NCBI GenBank assembly: GCA_036924285.1
Contig: JAYKYS010000001.1
Span: forward strand, 34,657,501 to 34,721,500
Source: Asterella californica
Taxonomy: Eukaryota > Streptophyta > Marchantiopsida > Marchantiales > Aytoniaceae
Direction of reading: 5' to 3'
Length of the DNA stretch: 64,000 nt
This document shows positions 21,831 to 32,895 of this stretch, in pieces (within the stretch, counting starts at the first letter, position 1; every line of letters begins with the position of its first letter). The notes beneath the pieces are model-generated. The model was not told where the DNA came from, did not search any database, and saw nothing but the letters and a program-made list of their open reading frames with translations. Made by a program: the position numbers and the translations under genes.

Positions 21831-24080
21831 ATGCGGTTGGCTGGAATGGAATAGTACTTGAAATGTTTCACTAATCCAGATGCAAAAATAGATACCTCAG
21901 TTATAGCACGGTGTCACGCTACTTGGCGGCTACATGTTACATTTCTATTCCTACACTTGAGTTTAGTAGTTCTAGAAGTTAGCTCATATTACTTCTAGTC
22001 GTTTATGTATATGTTTGACATCTTTGCATACGGTGTTAACACTATTTTGAGTCCTAGTAGGCTGATAGTATGCTAGTTATCTTGTTCAAGCATTTGTGCG
22101 CTTATGCAAGTGAATTCATACTCATCTATGATATTCAATGTACATGACTTAGATTTACCAGTAGATAGGGTTTAAGCTCGTGGGTTGTACTTACGTGTTG
22201 TCCATGCACGCTTTTAGCTGGTTTTAGTTTACTTTCAGGGCTATGTGTCGTTTTAGGTAGTTTAGGTTTTACGCTGACGCTTTGGGGGACTTGACGTGGT
22301 AGCCTATGAGTGGAATTAAGTTACCACATGGTTTAAGACACAAAAGGACAACCAAATGGAGCTATGAACTCTCATTGGTTCATTTTTGTCTTTTGTGTAA
22401 CTCTAAACTTAGAAACAGAGGTCTTGAGAGGATTTCGAGCAATTGGTGAGGGGACTGCAAAATCTGAGAGCATAGGATGGTAGAGCTCATTGAGCCAAGC
22501 ACTGTCAGTGAAATTCTTGATCGATTTGGATCAATAAACAAGGAGTTATTACCGATTGAAGTTCGGATTGTGCCAAAACTGCGTCATTTTTGTTGATTTT
22601 GGGGTTTTCAGCGTCAATTGCAGCAGAATTGAGGAAATCGCTTCAAAACTTCGTGGTTGCGTTCACTGTCAGCAGGGCTACGACTGTCCAAAATTTTTTG
22701 GATCATTTGAGTGACTGAGTAACTCAGGGCGTCTGCTGAAGCATAGAGGGTCTGAAAAGCTCTTAATCTAGAGCATCAACTTCAGAGAGCGAGATCTGGA
22801 GTTCTGTGCACAATCAGGAGGCTCAATTTCACAGGGGTGTTCAGCAAGCTGTGAACTGCAAATTCTGTAAGAAACTTTGAAAATGATCGAGCCAATTCTC
22901 TGTTCTAGGTCGAAATAGCTGTCTGGGTATCAGAAATTGCCGTAATTTTCTTACTCGGCACTTTTTGGTCAACATCTCGGTGCTAGAATTTGATCTCAGG
23001 CTGAAACTTCGTGTGTGTGTCCAGTAGTACCTCATTTACATGTAGGGGAAGTTTAGAAGTCTAAACCTTCATACTTTTCCTCTCCTTGAGTGTCAAAGTT
23101 CACCGCCTAAACCTATTACTACTAGTTAGACCTAAATTTCGCTTTTTGAGCATATTAGAGGATCCTACACAACTGTGTGAGTGTTTGTAGTCTTTGTTGT
23201 GACATGAAAGCCAATCTCTTGAGTAAACAACCACAGCCAGAAGCCCGGCGCTTTCCTAGATAGACGGATCACACTCCGACAACGGTGACTTCAATCTCCG
23301 CAGATAAGAGGAAAGATTTGAACCGCCACGACTAGAAACATATTATTATGAACTTGACTTCTTGATGACAATTCGCATGTACCAACTCGACTATAGCGAT
23401 CGTCTTTGTTTGTACCTCATAACAAACCGCCTTTGGAGTTTGACCGAACCACAAGTCCTAGGACTCTATGACACAAGTGTCAAAAAACAAAGAACCATCA
23501 AAAAACAAAGAACCGCCGCTTGTCTCATATCGATGATTTCAACTGGTGAAAGGAGAAAAAGTGATATTTCAAAAATAATACTACGCGAACTGAGTATTCT
23601 CTCAACCTCGCACACTCTAAGTGACATCCGATCAAGCGAGAAATCTAAAAATCTGTCCAAAAGGATAAGTTATGAGGAGAAACACTCCAAAAAAACTCGT
23701 GAGTTCAACATTTTAGTAGCGTCATTGCTGAGTCACTCGGTTGTTGTCAAAGATATGTCGTCTATGGAGTCTACACTGAGTCACTGTCAAGTCAATGCTT
23801 GGTGTCAACTTGCCAACATGAAATAGACTCTAGAGTCGAGAAAAACGATAGATTCATGAGGTCTCAACATAAACAACAAGAATCAACTTAGCTCCTAAAG
23901 CGTATCCACAGTTTCAGTATGTCACATGCTACAAAATTGACGAGAACAAGAATTAGCACAGTGCGCAAACATATTCACCTAGCGTGGTAGCTTCTATGCG
24001 ATGCACCGCCTCTATCAAATCACCCACTATGAGATAGAGCCCATGAGCTTCAGAGATCTAACCATGAAACTGCAGATTTT
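21831..24080. other. Intergenic, probable retroelement debris
   Basis: 22380-22900 has moderate GC and reads like an LTR or leader sequence (a possible AATAAA at 22531, then a GC-balanced stretch), but no paired LTR was identified. 23362-23826 is open for 154 codons on the plus strand with a basic, Ser/Lys-rich product containing an imperfect repeat of KKQRT; no family is recognised and the frame may be chance. Confidence 0.35.
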
Positions 24081-24291
24081 ATTACTTCATCACATCTCTG
24101 ATTGGCAATAGCAGATTCAATAAGTTTACCGTTATGTGAAGACACGGTCTGATAATATGATGGATATATTTTGAACTGAATTTCCATGTAGATACATTGC
24201 TGGTTGCTAACTTGCACATGTTCCATGCAGACGATGTGACATTTCGACATGTTGAACCTGCTGTTGCCAATCAGGGGTGAGATCAGGTAAC
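24081..24291. mobile_element. MITE-like element, copy B (reversed)
   Basis: The ends TTACTTCATCACATCTCTGA and TCAGGGGTGAGATCAGGTAA are imperfect inverted repeats continuing inward as TTGGCAATAGCAGATTCAA / TTGAACCTGCTGTTGCCAA. The interior is the reverse complement of copies A (16.8 kb) and C (29.8 kb). The minus-strand open frame across it (24050-24373) is a by-product of the repeat, not a gene. Confidence 0.65.
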
Positions 24292-24371
24292 TTAATGTTA
24301 AGAAAAGTGAGTCAAAGTCTTGCCAACGTATTAGAGATGCGGTAACGTAAATTTCTGGAGGTTTTTGAGAC

Positions 24372-24750
24372 AATAGGGGGTGTCAAAGTTAGGAACCTTC
24401 TGAAATATTTGAGAGCCGCAGACGTGAGTTACGATTTCGGACAGACTGCGGCCAGTGTTTCATGTGGGCACCTCCTGAGGTACCCACAAGAAAACGCCGT
24501 GGGCTTTTCCTTAACGACTCTTCATTCGTTTCGTCCGCTTTCTTCTGCAATGGATTCTCTACTGCTCTGAGTAATTATCTCGAGTGTACAAACAAAAAAA
24601 TAATCAATGATAAAATTTTGATGTTCAACCACGAACGCGATCCAGAATGAGTCGCGGTTATATACAAAAGTTACCTGTGATAATTTTAGGGTCAGTTATC
24701 TCTATGCCGTTGAAGAATCTTTCCTCTTAACTTTGACACCCCTAATAGAT
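24372..24750. mobile_element. Candidate MITE bounded by GGGGTGTCAAAGTTA repeats
   Basis: ATAGGGGGTGTCAAAGTTAG near 24372 and CTTAACTTTGACACCCCTAA near 24728 are inverted with few mismatches and enclose about 380 bp. A near-perfect hairpin GTGGGCACCTC/GAGGTACCCAC (24464-24487) lies inside. No coding content. The target duplication is unclear (possibly a three-base TWA type). Confidence 0.5.
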
Positions 24751-25402
24751 AAGGTTTAGTATCCAAAGTAAGAATAGAATCTGGATATTCTTTATGTTCA
24801 GAAATTGGAGAAAGATAGCAATAACAATATATTATGTATTGTAGAAAGCATCTGCAGTCATATCTCATTATAGTCACTCACTTGGTGATCTTGTTTCTGG
24901 TGACTATAACGGTATGTGATTCTAAATTTATAGTCATTTTATTGAAAAAAAAGTAAAATATGCTTATAGGTATGTAATCACTTCAGTGAAGGAAATTTTG
25001 CAAACGTGACATTAATGAAAAATTAAGGGTAACCTATATATAGAATATCAATATTATCAAGTTTTTCATGAACAATGAGAAATAATGTTTCACAAATGAA
25101 AGTAAAAGAAAAAAGAAAATTTGTGCGAGAAAAAAAGTTCATTTTGAGAAAATTAAAAGTTATCTCATTATAATCACATGTCTTTCTATTTTTCTGTAAA
25201 ATTGTGCTTATATATTGTGTGATAGTGATTATAGCGAGCTAAATTGATCTGTTCTCAAAATAATTGTGACTATAGCGGGGTTTGATGTACGTATATTTGT
25301 ACGTCACTATCAATATGTGTTAGTACCAAAATGTCTTGCATATGAATTCAACTTGATAGTGACATCTATTCTTTATGAGATATGACAAGAATAGGGCATG
25401 AG

Positions 25403-25461
25403 GTCGTCTCCTCGTGTGGAGGAGACGACACTACCGGGGTTTTTCACGGTAGTGAAAAACC
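25403..25461. repeat. Two adjacent perfect hairpins
   Basis: GTCGTCTCCTC (25403-25413) pairs with 25419-25429 over five bases; GGTTTTTCAC (25438-25447) pairs with 25452-25461 over four bases. The two stem-loops are eight bases apart. A simple terminator is unlikely in a nuclear genome. Confidence 0.75.
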
Positions 25462-26064
25462 TCACAACAAAAAGCGGCTTAAAAAAATGAAACATGTTAT
25501 CAACTTCATCTAATCATTTTAACTCTTGATGTAAAAAGACAACTTTCGATAAGTGTAGTAACATTTTATGCATATGAAACTAGGGGTTCAAACAAGGACT
25601 TTGTTAAAACTACGAGTAAGTTAAATAAAATATTATAGCTATTTTAGTAAAAATTATAAATAAATGTGAAACTAAACTATAACATGTAACTGTTTAATTA
25701 TATTTTAATAAAATAAGTTATTTTATATGAACTATAAGATATAAGATAGAGTGTTTAAAATTAAAAATATCAAAATACTTCTTGACTAACATGTATTATC
25801 AACAAAATACAAAGAGTGTCTATCGAGCATGAAGTTAATTTAATCTAGATCTATTTATTATTCTTGTTACTAACAAACTAGCATACAATAGTGAGGGAAC
25901 ATGAATTTAATCTTTTGAAGACAAAAGGACTTTCTGAACCGAAAATTAAATATTGAAGTGTTGAGATATAAAATAATATAAGTTAAACACTTCATTATTT
26001 TTGTATCCATCGTTGGCAAACATCTATTTGTTCACAATCAATCATTTAACCATACTAGCACCGA

Positions 26065-26086
26065 ATATATATATATATATATATAT
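26065..26086. repeat. (AT)n microsatellite
   Basis: About 11 AT units in a row. Shorter AT tracts occur near 55965 and 59503. Confidence 0.9.
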
Positions 26087-26192
26087 GCTGAGAAACTACA
26101 TTTGAGATGCAAGTTTGAGAAACTACAGTTCACAACTTTTGAGTCTAAGCTTCTTTGGGTAGAAGGATTAAAGATCACATCTTCGTTGTTTT

Positions 26193-26365
26193 TCTCAACC
26201 GTCCACTCTTGTTCATAAGAGTACAAGATCTTCTATATTTTATTGCGTTGCTCTTTTGTCATGCATATTCCTCGGATGCTATGCAAGGTTGTTTAATTTA
26301 TCACCTAAATCATTTTGGCATTCTCAACTATCCACTCATGTTCACAAGAGGTGTCGTCGATCTTC
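26193..26365. repeat. Direct repeat, period about 126 bp, with a half hairpin between
   Basis: TCTCAACCGTCCACTC and TCTCAACTATCCACTC start two related segments of about 45 bp. Between them (26281-26308) lies ATGCAAGG followed by TTTAATTTATCACCTAA, one arm of the dispersed hairpin family without its partner. Confidence 0.6.
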
Positions 26366-26571
26366 TCTTGTTCCATTAAGTCATCTCTTTAATCGCACTA
26401 TAAAGAAAGTCTCAACTGAGTAAACACACTCCAAACTATTACACTTCGATGTAAGTCTATCAATCATCACATTCGAAATTTAGAATTCAAAAATGTGCTT
26501 CAACATAAGCACTATTACATAGCTTAAACTATCAAAACGCATGCAAATCAAACCATTCATCTCATAACATT

Positions 26572-26745
26572 TAACATCTTCCTCCTTCGATAAGACTCAT
26601 CATGTTTATTCAAGATCATTCATCTCATAGAATCAACATCTTTCTCTAGTAACATTTCTCTTGTATTCATGATCATTTCTCTCATAGCATTCAACATCTT
26701 CCTCTAGTAGCATCTTTTTTGAATTCATAGCATGAAAAGTGTCAC
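26572..26745. repeat. Short tandem repeat, about 60 bp x 3
   Basis: Three imperfect units begin at AACATCTT/AACATCTTTC (about 26573, 26635, 26693) and contain TCATCTCATAG or TCTCTCATAG. Non-coding. Confidence 0.65.
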
Positions 26746-27613
26746 CCATTCATGCTACATTTAAGAGATAAATGCCTCCATACTACGTTTAATGTAGATA
26801 CATTCTCTAGTCCTTAAGTACTACCAAAGTCGCATCTGTAGTAATCTCTCATTGTTGAAGATCAACATGTAATGGTGTGTGCTGAAATCCATCTAATGAT
26901 CCAATCCATAAACACAAATAGGAGGAGACATTTGAACTTTATACCTCATGTTACCAATAGATTGAGCTAACTAATTCATCTAACTTCATTGACGTACATG
27001 AAATGAGTGAAAGAAGTTATTTATTTTTATAAGAATAATCATTGATACTTTAGTTTATTACTTCTTGAAACTTAGTAGTTTGCTATTTTATATTATGGTA
27101 TTCTTCGCATGTAACATTGTACTATCAACATTTTTTCCAATGCAACCTAATTTTTTTTGGAGACCTCTGGTATGTTTGAATAGCTTTTGAATTACAGAGA
27201 TCATTTTATTTCAAGAACAAAGTTTATCATATGAGTAATCACAATTGGACTTGTATTATTATAGCTAAAGTGTTTTCCCATAATTCTTCAATGTCAAATC
27301 TTTCTTAAATGTCATGATCTTTAGATAAGATAAGTTTGTTTTAGTCCTCGACACTGAAGAATCACATAACATCATCACCATCTTGAACGCTGAGACATTG
27401 AAAAACTTGATGAGACATCAGAAATAAAATCACTTCATGTTGAAAATTTCAAAATCATCTTTTTGCACCTTTGTGCAACTTTAAATTGAACCTAAATCCA
27501 AGAACTCCTCATACAATACTAACTTATACTCAAACAACTCAAAATACATTCTTCTTTGTATCTAACTAATGTAGAAAAAGAAGTACATTCTTCACCTAAT
27601 TTAATAAAAGAAG

Positions 27614-27661
27614 TAATTTATCACCTAACCGCTTTGACAAGAAAGGTTAGGTGATAAATTA
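27614..27661. repeat. Hairpin family member, 17-bp perfect arms
   Basis: TAATTTATCACCTAACC (27614-27630) pairs exactly with 27645-27661 over a 14-base loop GCTTTGACAAGAAA. The right flank (GTGCGTGCTGCAACACACATTC..TTATGGAT) matches the repeat at 10.8 kb. Confidence 0.85.
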
Positions 27662-28289
27662 AACATTGTATAAGAACGAGTTTGTGAGAAGAGAGCGAAC
27701 CAGTTTTATAGTTCCTGGTGCGTGCTGCAACACACATTCCTTATGGATATTTCTTGGATTTGTCTTTTTTTTTTGGTTCTAGCCAAAACTGCACTTTGGA
27801 TGCATATTCACTCATATGTTCAATCTTCTATGCTAGAGAAAAATTTTGTATAAACATGACAACAAGAACATCAATTAAATTAATACCGATTCAAATTGAT
27901 TTTTGGACTGGTCTTTGTGGAAAGAATCCAGGGGATTGTGGCCAAATATCAAACACCCCGACTACAATGGAAAATTAATGATAATTAATGATAATTAAAA
28001 ATATTACTAGACCTTTAAGTTGCATAAAGTGGTGATAGCTTTTCCACTAAGTAATTCATTATGTCTCGAGAGCACTAACTTATTTGGAGCCACACCAAAG
28101 GAAAATATATGTATAGGATAAACCATGATTACGATAGTGGCTTTCGTAAAGTAAAAAACAAACGAAATATGAAGTTTATATTATTTTATGAGGATATATA
28201 ATGATTTAAATTTATTATTATAAATAATATTTAAAAATCTTATCTTATCAAAATAATATATAAAACTCATGGTATATCAACCAATCTTT

Positions 28290-28400
28290 ATTTATCAAAT
28301 GTCTTGTCTGGTAATCCACTACGGAGAATGATGTATCGTACATAAAACCACTCCAAAATACAAAAGAAGTTAAAACTTTATATTTCCAAGATCCTTCACG
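28290..28400. repeat. Dispersed repeat, copy 1
   Basis: The segment TTTATCAAATGTCTTG through ACATAAAACCACTCCAA is about 80% alike to 58835-58935. The longer phrase GATAAACCATGATT also recurs near both (28116, 59527). Probably part of a larger, undefined element. Confidence 0.6.
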
Positions 28401-29113
28401 CTACACGTAAAACATTGGCAAATATCACGAGTAGAATATACAATTTTGCTATGAATTTTTCGCTACGTAATGATTCCTTATCCTCTTTGTCTTCAATCAT
28501 CCGAAACTTATTGATAATCTTTTCTCTTATCTTGACATCTTCCTATTAAGTATAGTTATTAACTTCAACAGAGAAGAATGTTATGAAGTATAGATAACTT
28601 CACATTATAACTGGAGACGATGCTTAGAAGCAGCAGGGGATTTGCTTTTGTGTTTTAAGTTCAAAAAGATTCAAGTCTTTTAGCAAAATTGACAAGGAAG
28701 AAAAGAAGCTAGAGAGACTAGGAAAATGTATGGAGAGATCAATTGGATGCAATATACTAGAAGGTTCGGTTGATCTTGGTCCCGTATATTTAGTAGTCGA
28801 CATGCAACGTTAAGAGGACATGGAGTAAAAATTGGAATTACTGTAAATTCTAGAGGATTCATTTTGACTGCATTTCGGGAATATAATATTTGAAATATAT
28901 AGTAAGAGGGACAATAGAACGGCTTCTAGAAGATCAGTTTTACGTCCATAGATTACAAACATCTAATGACTGTAAAATTTACGAGATATTATGATAAAAA
29001 CTTGTAAACAGTTTTAAGAGAGTTACGGGAATCCTTTACAACCCAGGTTTGAATGTACTTAATGGGGGTCTCAAACATCGGTAGTAAACAAGTAGTGCGC
29101 GACCATAAAATTG

Positions 29114-29463
29114 TTCAGAAATTTGCTTGATCACACCCCCAGTAGGTTCCTTAAGCTTGATCATACCCCTGAAGAGTTATTAACAGTAGAACCAGTCATT
29201 TTATCTTTTGGTTCATCATTTTAGTATTTCCAATCTTGACTAAATATCACTAAAATTCAAAATTTTTTATATTATTCAAAATAATTAGACTATATATTCT
29301 CTGAAATTTAATATGTGGAGTCTCACATGTGAATAACATCACAAAGTGACTGGTTTTACAGGCAACAGCCAGTCAGTCAGGGGTGTGATCAAGCCACATA
29401 TCCAAGAGGGGTGTGATCAAGCTCAAGGAACCTACTGGGGGTGTGATCAAGCAAATTGCTGAA
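29114..29463. mobile_element. Inverted-repeat element (MITE), 57-bp terminal repeats
   Basis: 29114-29170 and 29407-29463 are reverse complements with 54 of 57 matches; each contains two copies of TTGATCACACCCC-type words. Pairing continues inward as AACCAGTCA / TGACTGGTT. A weaker similarity extends outward, so the true ends may be up to 30 bases further out, and no target duplication was found. A more decayed relative lies at 32433-32803. It encodes no protein. Confidence 0.8.
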
Positions 29464-29684
29464 ATAGTTCTTGGAGGCGGGTCGTAAACTTACGGCCAAG
29501 GACTCCTTCGACGTCTCTCTATTGTACGACCAATGTTTGCGACTCGTAATTCTTTATTCTAAAAAGAACTGGCTCGCAGTAGCTTTTGCTGCACAAAGGA
29601 TTTCACTGTTTTTGCTGTGGACTCTCATTTAGCTAACCGTCAATTGGAAAAAAACAATCTAGAAGTTGAGAAAATATGGAAAAA

Positions 29685-29846
29685 TTGTAGTTTTCTGCTT
29701 AACTTCTATGCATTACAGATAGCGTATGTAAATGTTACCTCTATATTGTTATAGTGTGCATAGCATTGTAGTTTTCTGCGTAACTTCTATGCATTACAAA
29801 TAGCGTACGTAAATATTATCTCTATATTGTTATTGTGTTTGCATAA
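29685..29846. repeat. Tandem duplication, 81 bp x 2
   Basis: Two neighbouring copies with period 81 begin TTGTAGTTTTCTGC and include TATGCATTACA.ATAGCGTA, differing at about eight bases. Confidence 0.8.
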
Positions 29847-30080
29847 TTTGACCGCACCTTGTTTGAAAACAGTCAAAATGCCATGTCATCTGAACATGAG
29901 ACGTGCATGTCAACATCCAGTCATATATTTGCACAAAAAGTTCAATTGAAAGTGTCTTTAGAACAAATTATCAGCCCATGCAATCTCTCACTTGTGTTGT
30001 GTGATGTCTTCCTATGGTTGCGAAACTTGTTGAGCATGTTGTTTTCAGTCTAGGGTGTGGTAAAATAATGCAAAGTTAAA
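29838..30080. mobile_element. MITE-like element, copy C
   Basis: It shares the interior (ATGTCATCTGAACATGAGAC onward) with copies at 16.8 and 24.1 kb. Its right end carries AATGCAAAGTTAA, the inverted form of the family's TTAACTTTGCATT end; its left end starts TTGCATAATTTGACC. Confidence 0.55.
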
Positions 30081-30366
30081 AAAACATATTAATGATGTAT
30101 TCAAGTATTTTTCTGTAGCCACCACAGTATACAAGTGAACTATACATCTGCAAGCTTGTTGCGAGCAAACTCTGAGTCAAGTCGTTATGTAAGACAGAAA
30201 ACTCGTTTACCGTTACATCTCCTTGTCGAAGGTAGATGCGTATTCCAATGATTTTAAACCAGACTCCAAACCTTGGAACGTCTTTGACGAACATCTCCAG
30301 CGCTTGCCGCCGCATCCGCACGCGGCGTTTCAGCGTATGAAGATCCCGCGCAGGAAAAACAACTTA

Positions 30367-30843
30367 GGGGCCTTCTGCACCTACAGTTTCAAAACTGCGC
30401 AAGCATAGTTCACGCGTGTATGTTAGGGGTGGTAATAAACGGGTGCTTCAGACTGTGCGCAGTTTCACTTTGGCAAATAGGGTTGGTACAAAATGTACAG
30501 ATTCCCGCATTTTGGGAGAAGGGTTGTGGCCGGGTGTTTTTGAGTTTGAAGCTTACAGTTTTGACCCAGACACACGTGAGAGTTATACCTGCTGGTAGGT
30601 TTACTGTAAATCCTTCCAGTAAACTCCACGTGGCATCTTAGCGTGTACAGCACATGCCCAACACATGCCCAGCACACGCCTTACAGGGTACTTCACTCAA
30701 AACTGCAAAAGCAATGCGGAGAAGAAGGTGAGTAAAAATGAAACTGTGGAAAATTGTCTTTGGTTCGGGAGGTCTCTCGCAATAACGAAAATGTAGGAAA
30801 CTGCAAGATATGCAGTTTTGAAACTGTAGGTGCAGAAGGCCTC
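30367..30843. mobile_element. Tourist-like (PIF/Harbinger-type) MITE
   Basis: The 477-bp element has terminal inverted repeats of 32 bases (30367-30398 and 30812-30843, one mismatch) starting GGGGCCTTCTGCACC. It is flanked on both sides by TTA (30364-30366, 30844-30846), the three-base target duplication typical of PIF/Harbinger elements. The GG.C start of the repeat also fits that superfamily. Open frames inside are short and unlike transposase, so it is non-autonomous. Confidence 0.85.
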
Positions 30844-30846
30844 TTA

Positions 30847-32432
30847 GCCACTTCCGCGCGCGGACTCGCGGGCAATCGGAATAAGGGAAGCCCCACGTCG
30901 CACCACCCTTTAGAGTCAAAAGACACTGTAACAAAAGGCTATAGTCATACACTGGGAAGACATTATATTGCATCATGACTACAGAGCAGCCTCGTCTCAT
31001 TGTTTCTTGAGCAACTAGACCACAATGGAGCGTGAGACGGAAATTGTAAACTAGAAGGGAGTCGATACGGAAATGGAAAGCATGGAAATTGCGGCCTTGA
31101 GGATCAGTCGCCGTCGGGTTTGCACGGCGCACAATCACGCGAGCCAATTGTTTCAAATGAAAATACTATAAACTAGTAAAAAATCATAATAATAACCTCC
31201 GTTTGAGTACGAAGGAGGTAAAGCGTAACAACTTGATGATCCCCTCTACAGTATTAGGATGGTGAAATGTTAGCCAGCAGATAGTGAAATAGAATCTTTT
31301 GACTGTGATAAATTAGTCGTGGAACGTTACCATTCCATTCTGAAAATCATTATATTTTTTTTGCTTTTAGATCTAATTCTTTTCAAACATTCCGTTAATA
31401 AACACAAGAAGTTTGGTTACATCGAACTGATTTAGAATAACTGATTAATCTTTTGCAAGTCTCGGTTTCTAATCGAGGTTTTAGAACACAAATGAGACTG
31501 TTCTGACTGACAAGGCTATAATTTATAATGGGCGTTTGAAAATAGAAAAGTAATGTAATTGCAGAGAAATAGAGCAAACTCTACTCCAAGCACTTCCAAA
31601 TCAGTTTCGAGACACAAATCTAAACTTTATTCTCATAGTAACGATAAAATCAAAGGCTCGTATACTTTACATTGCGTTTGTTCGCTAACAAAGTCACGGC
31701 GTCCCCGAGATTGGCAAGCTTCACTACTGCCGGAGCTCTCCAATGAGAATTTCACTTCCAGATGTTGATTGTCTTCAGAAATCTGCCCTTCTCTCTAGAC
31801 ATGCTACTTTTCTTTCACTCATATAGCTTAACTAAGTTCACAGTCTAAGCACTCTCTTGCTATCATCGATTTATCACCGTTTCTCACAATTTCCTCTCAA
31901 TATTGTTTTCGATTTGTTTTTTTATCTTTGGCCCAGCTTGCACATCTATCGCTCTGATTTTTGCATGTATAGTCTTCTCTCCTCCGCACGAAGTCTTAAT
32001 CGAAGCCAGGAAAAAAAGAAAAAGCTCTCTTCCAGGATTCACGATCCTAGTTTATCTAACTCTTCCAACTCTTGGTCGACTCCTTCTTGACCTTGTAGCT
32101 GCCACCTGTGTTGGTTAATCACTGCATATATTTACATATTTATTTTAGTAAATTGCATTATAGATGAGCTCTACACTCCTACGTGATAAGAGAGGGCCGA
32201 ACCATTAGGAACTATGATACATCTATTCAGTACCGCAACCCCTAAACCGTTTGTCTCTTATCGTTATTTTATCTAGGTCTGTCATTGTTCTTGTTGGTTG
32301 GTGGTTTTGCTTGATAAGAAAATGTTGCTTACTAGCGGTGACCTCAATATATCGCTTTACCTGTAGTACTACTGCTAACACATACGATGAGTGAAAGTAG
32401 TTAGTAGAAAATACATTCCGCATCTGAGGAAT
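30847..32432. other. Intergenic region
   Basis: 30850-31150 is GC-richer with open frames on both strands but no recognised domain. 31857-32118 has overlapping short frames with hydrophobic products (for example TILVYLTLPTLGRLLLDLVA), not assignable. No RNA gene is seen. Confidence 0.4.
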
Positions 32433-32803
32433 CATCAGAAATTAGTGTTTGATCACACTCCAAGTAAGTTCCTTGAGCTTATCACACCTCGGATAAGGAT
32501 GTATGGTTTGATCATACTCTTGCTTGGTTATAGAATGTGAAACTATACATTTTGTTATATTAGTGATATTTTGAATTGCACACATAGTTATTTGAGCATG
32601 TATCTTCTTCTTAAGTATACTTAACTGTTAGATGTTTTAGATTACAAACGTAATCACACTCGAAAGTAATGAAATAAAGAATGATAGACAAAGTGATTGA
32701 TTTTATTGTCGATAATTTGTCTATTGTGATCAAATAATGTAACGTTAAGAGGAGTGTGATCAAGCTCAACTAATTTATTGACCATATGATCAAGCAAATT
32801 TTG
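32433..32803. mobile_element. Decayed second copy of the 29.1-kb inverted-repeat element
   Basis: The left end has CAGAAATT.. TTTGATCACACTCCAAGTAAGTT.. and the right end AGGAGTGTGATCAAGCTCAA.. GATCAAGCAAATTTTG, matching the ends at 29114 and 29463 with many substitutions. About 370 bp, close to the 350 bp of the better copy. It lies about 90 bases before the Mutator-like element. Confidence 0.6.
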
Positions 32804-32895
32804 TCTTGATGAGGTTAACAAGGATGAAGTAATCGGACGCGACTGATGCGATGTGAGTAGACATGCGGGTGAAAGCTCGAGAACTAGATACAGTG

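Larger units (their letters stand above)
24751..29113. other. AT-rich intergenic region with repeats
   Basis: No credible gene. 24860-25280 has repeated CATTATAGTCAC / GTGACTATAG words, possibly the ends of another small inverted-repeat element. Other contents are the paired hairpins at 25403, an AT microsatellite at 26065, a duplication at 26193, short tandem repeats at 26572, the hairpin at 27614 and a dispersed repeat at 28290, each listed separately. Confidence 0.5.

Noticed and set aside
24050..24373. 107-codon minus-strand gene
   Set aside because: The frame spans an inverted-repeat element with two related copies elsewhere in the window that do not keep the frame.
25438..25461. Rho-independent-type terminator
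   Set aside because: The stem with T and A runs resembles one, but the window is eukaryotic and there is no upstream gene.
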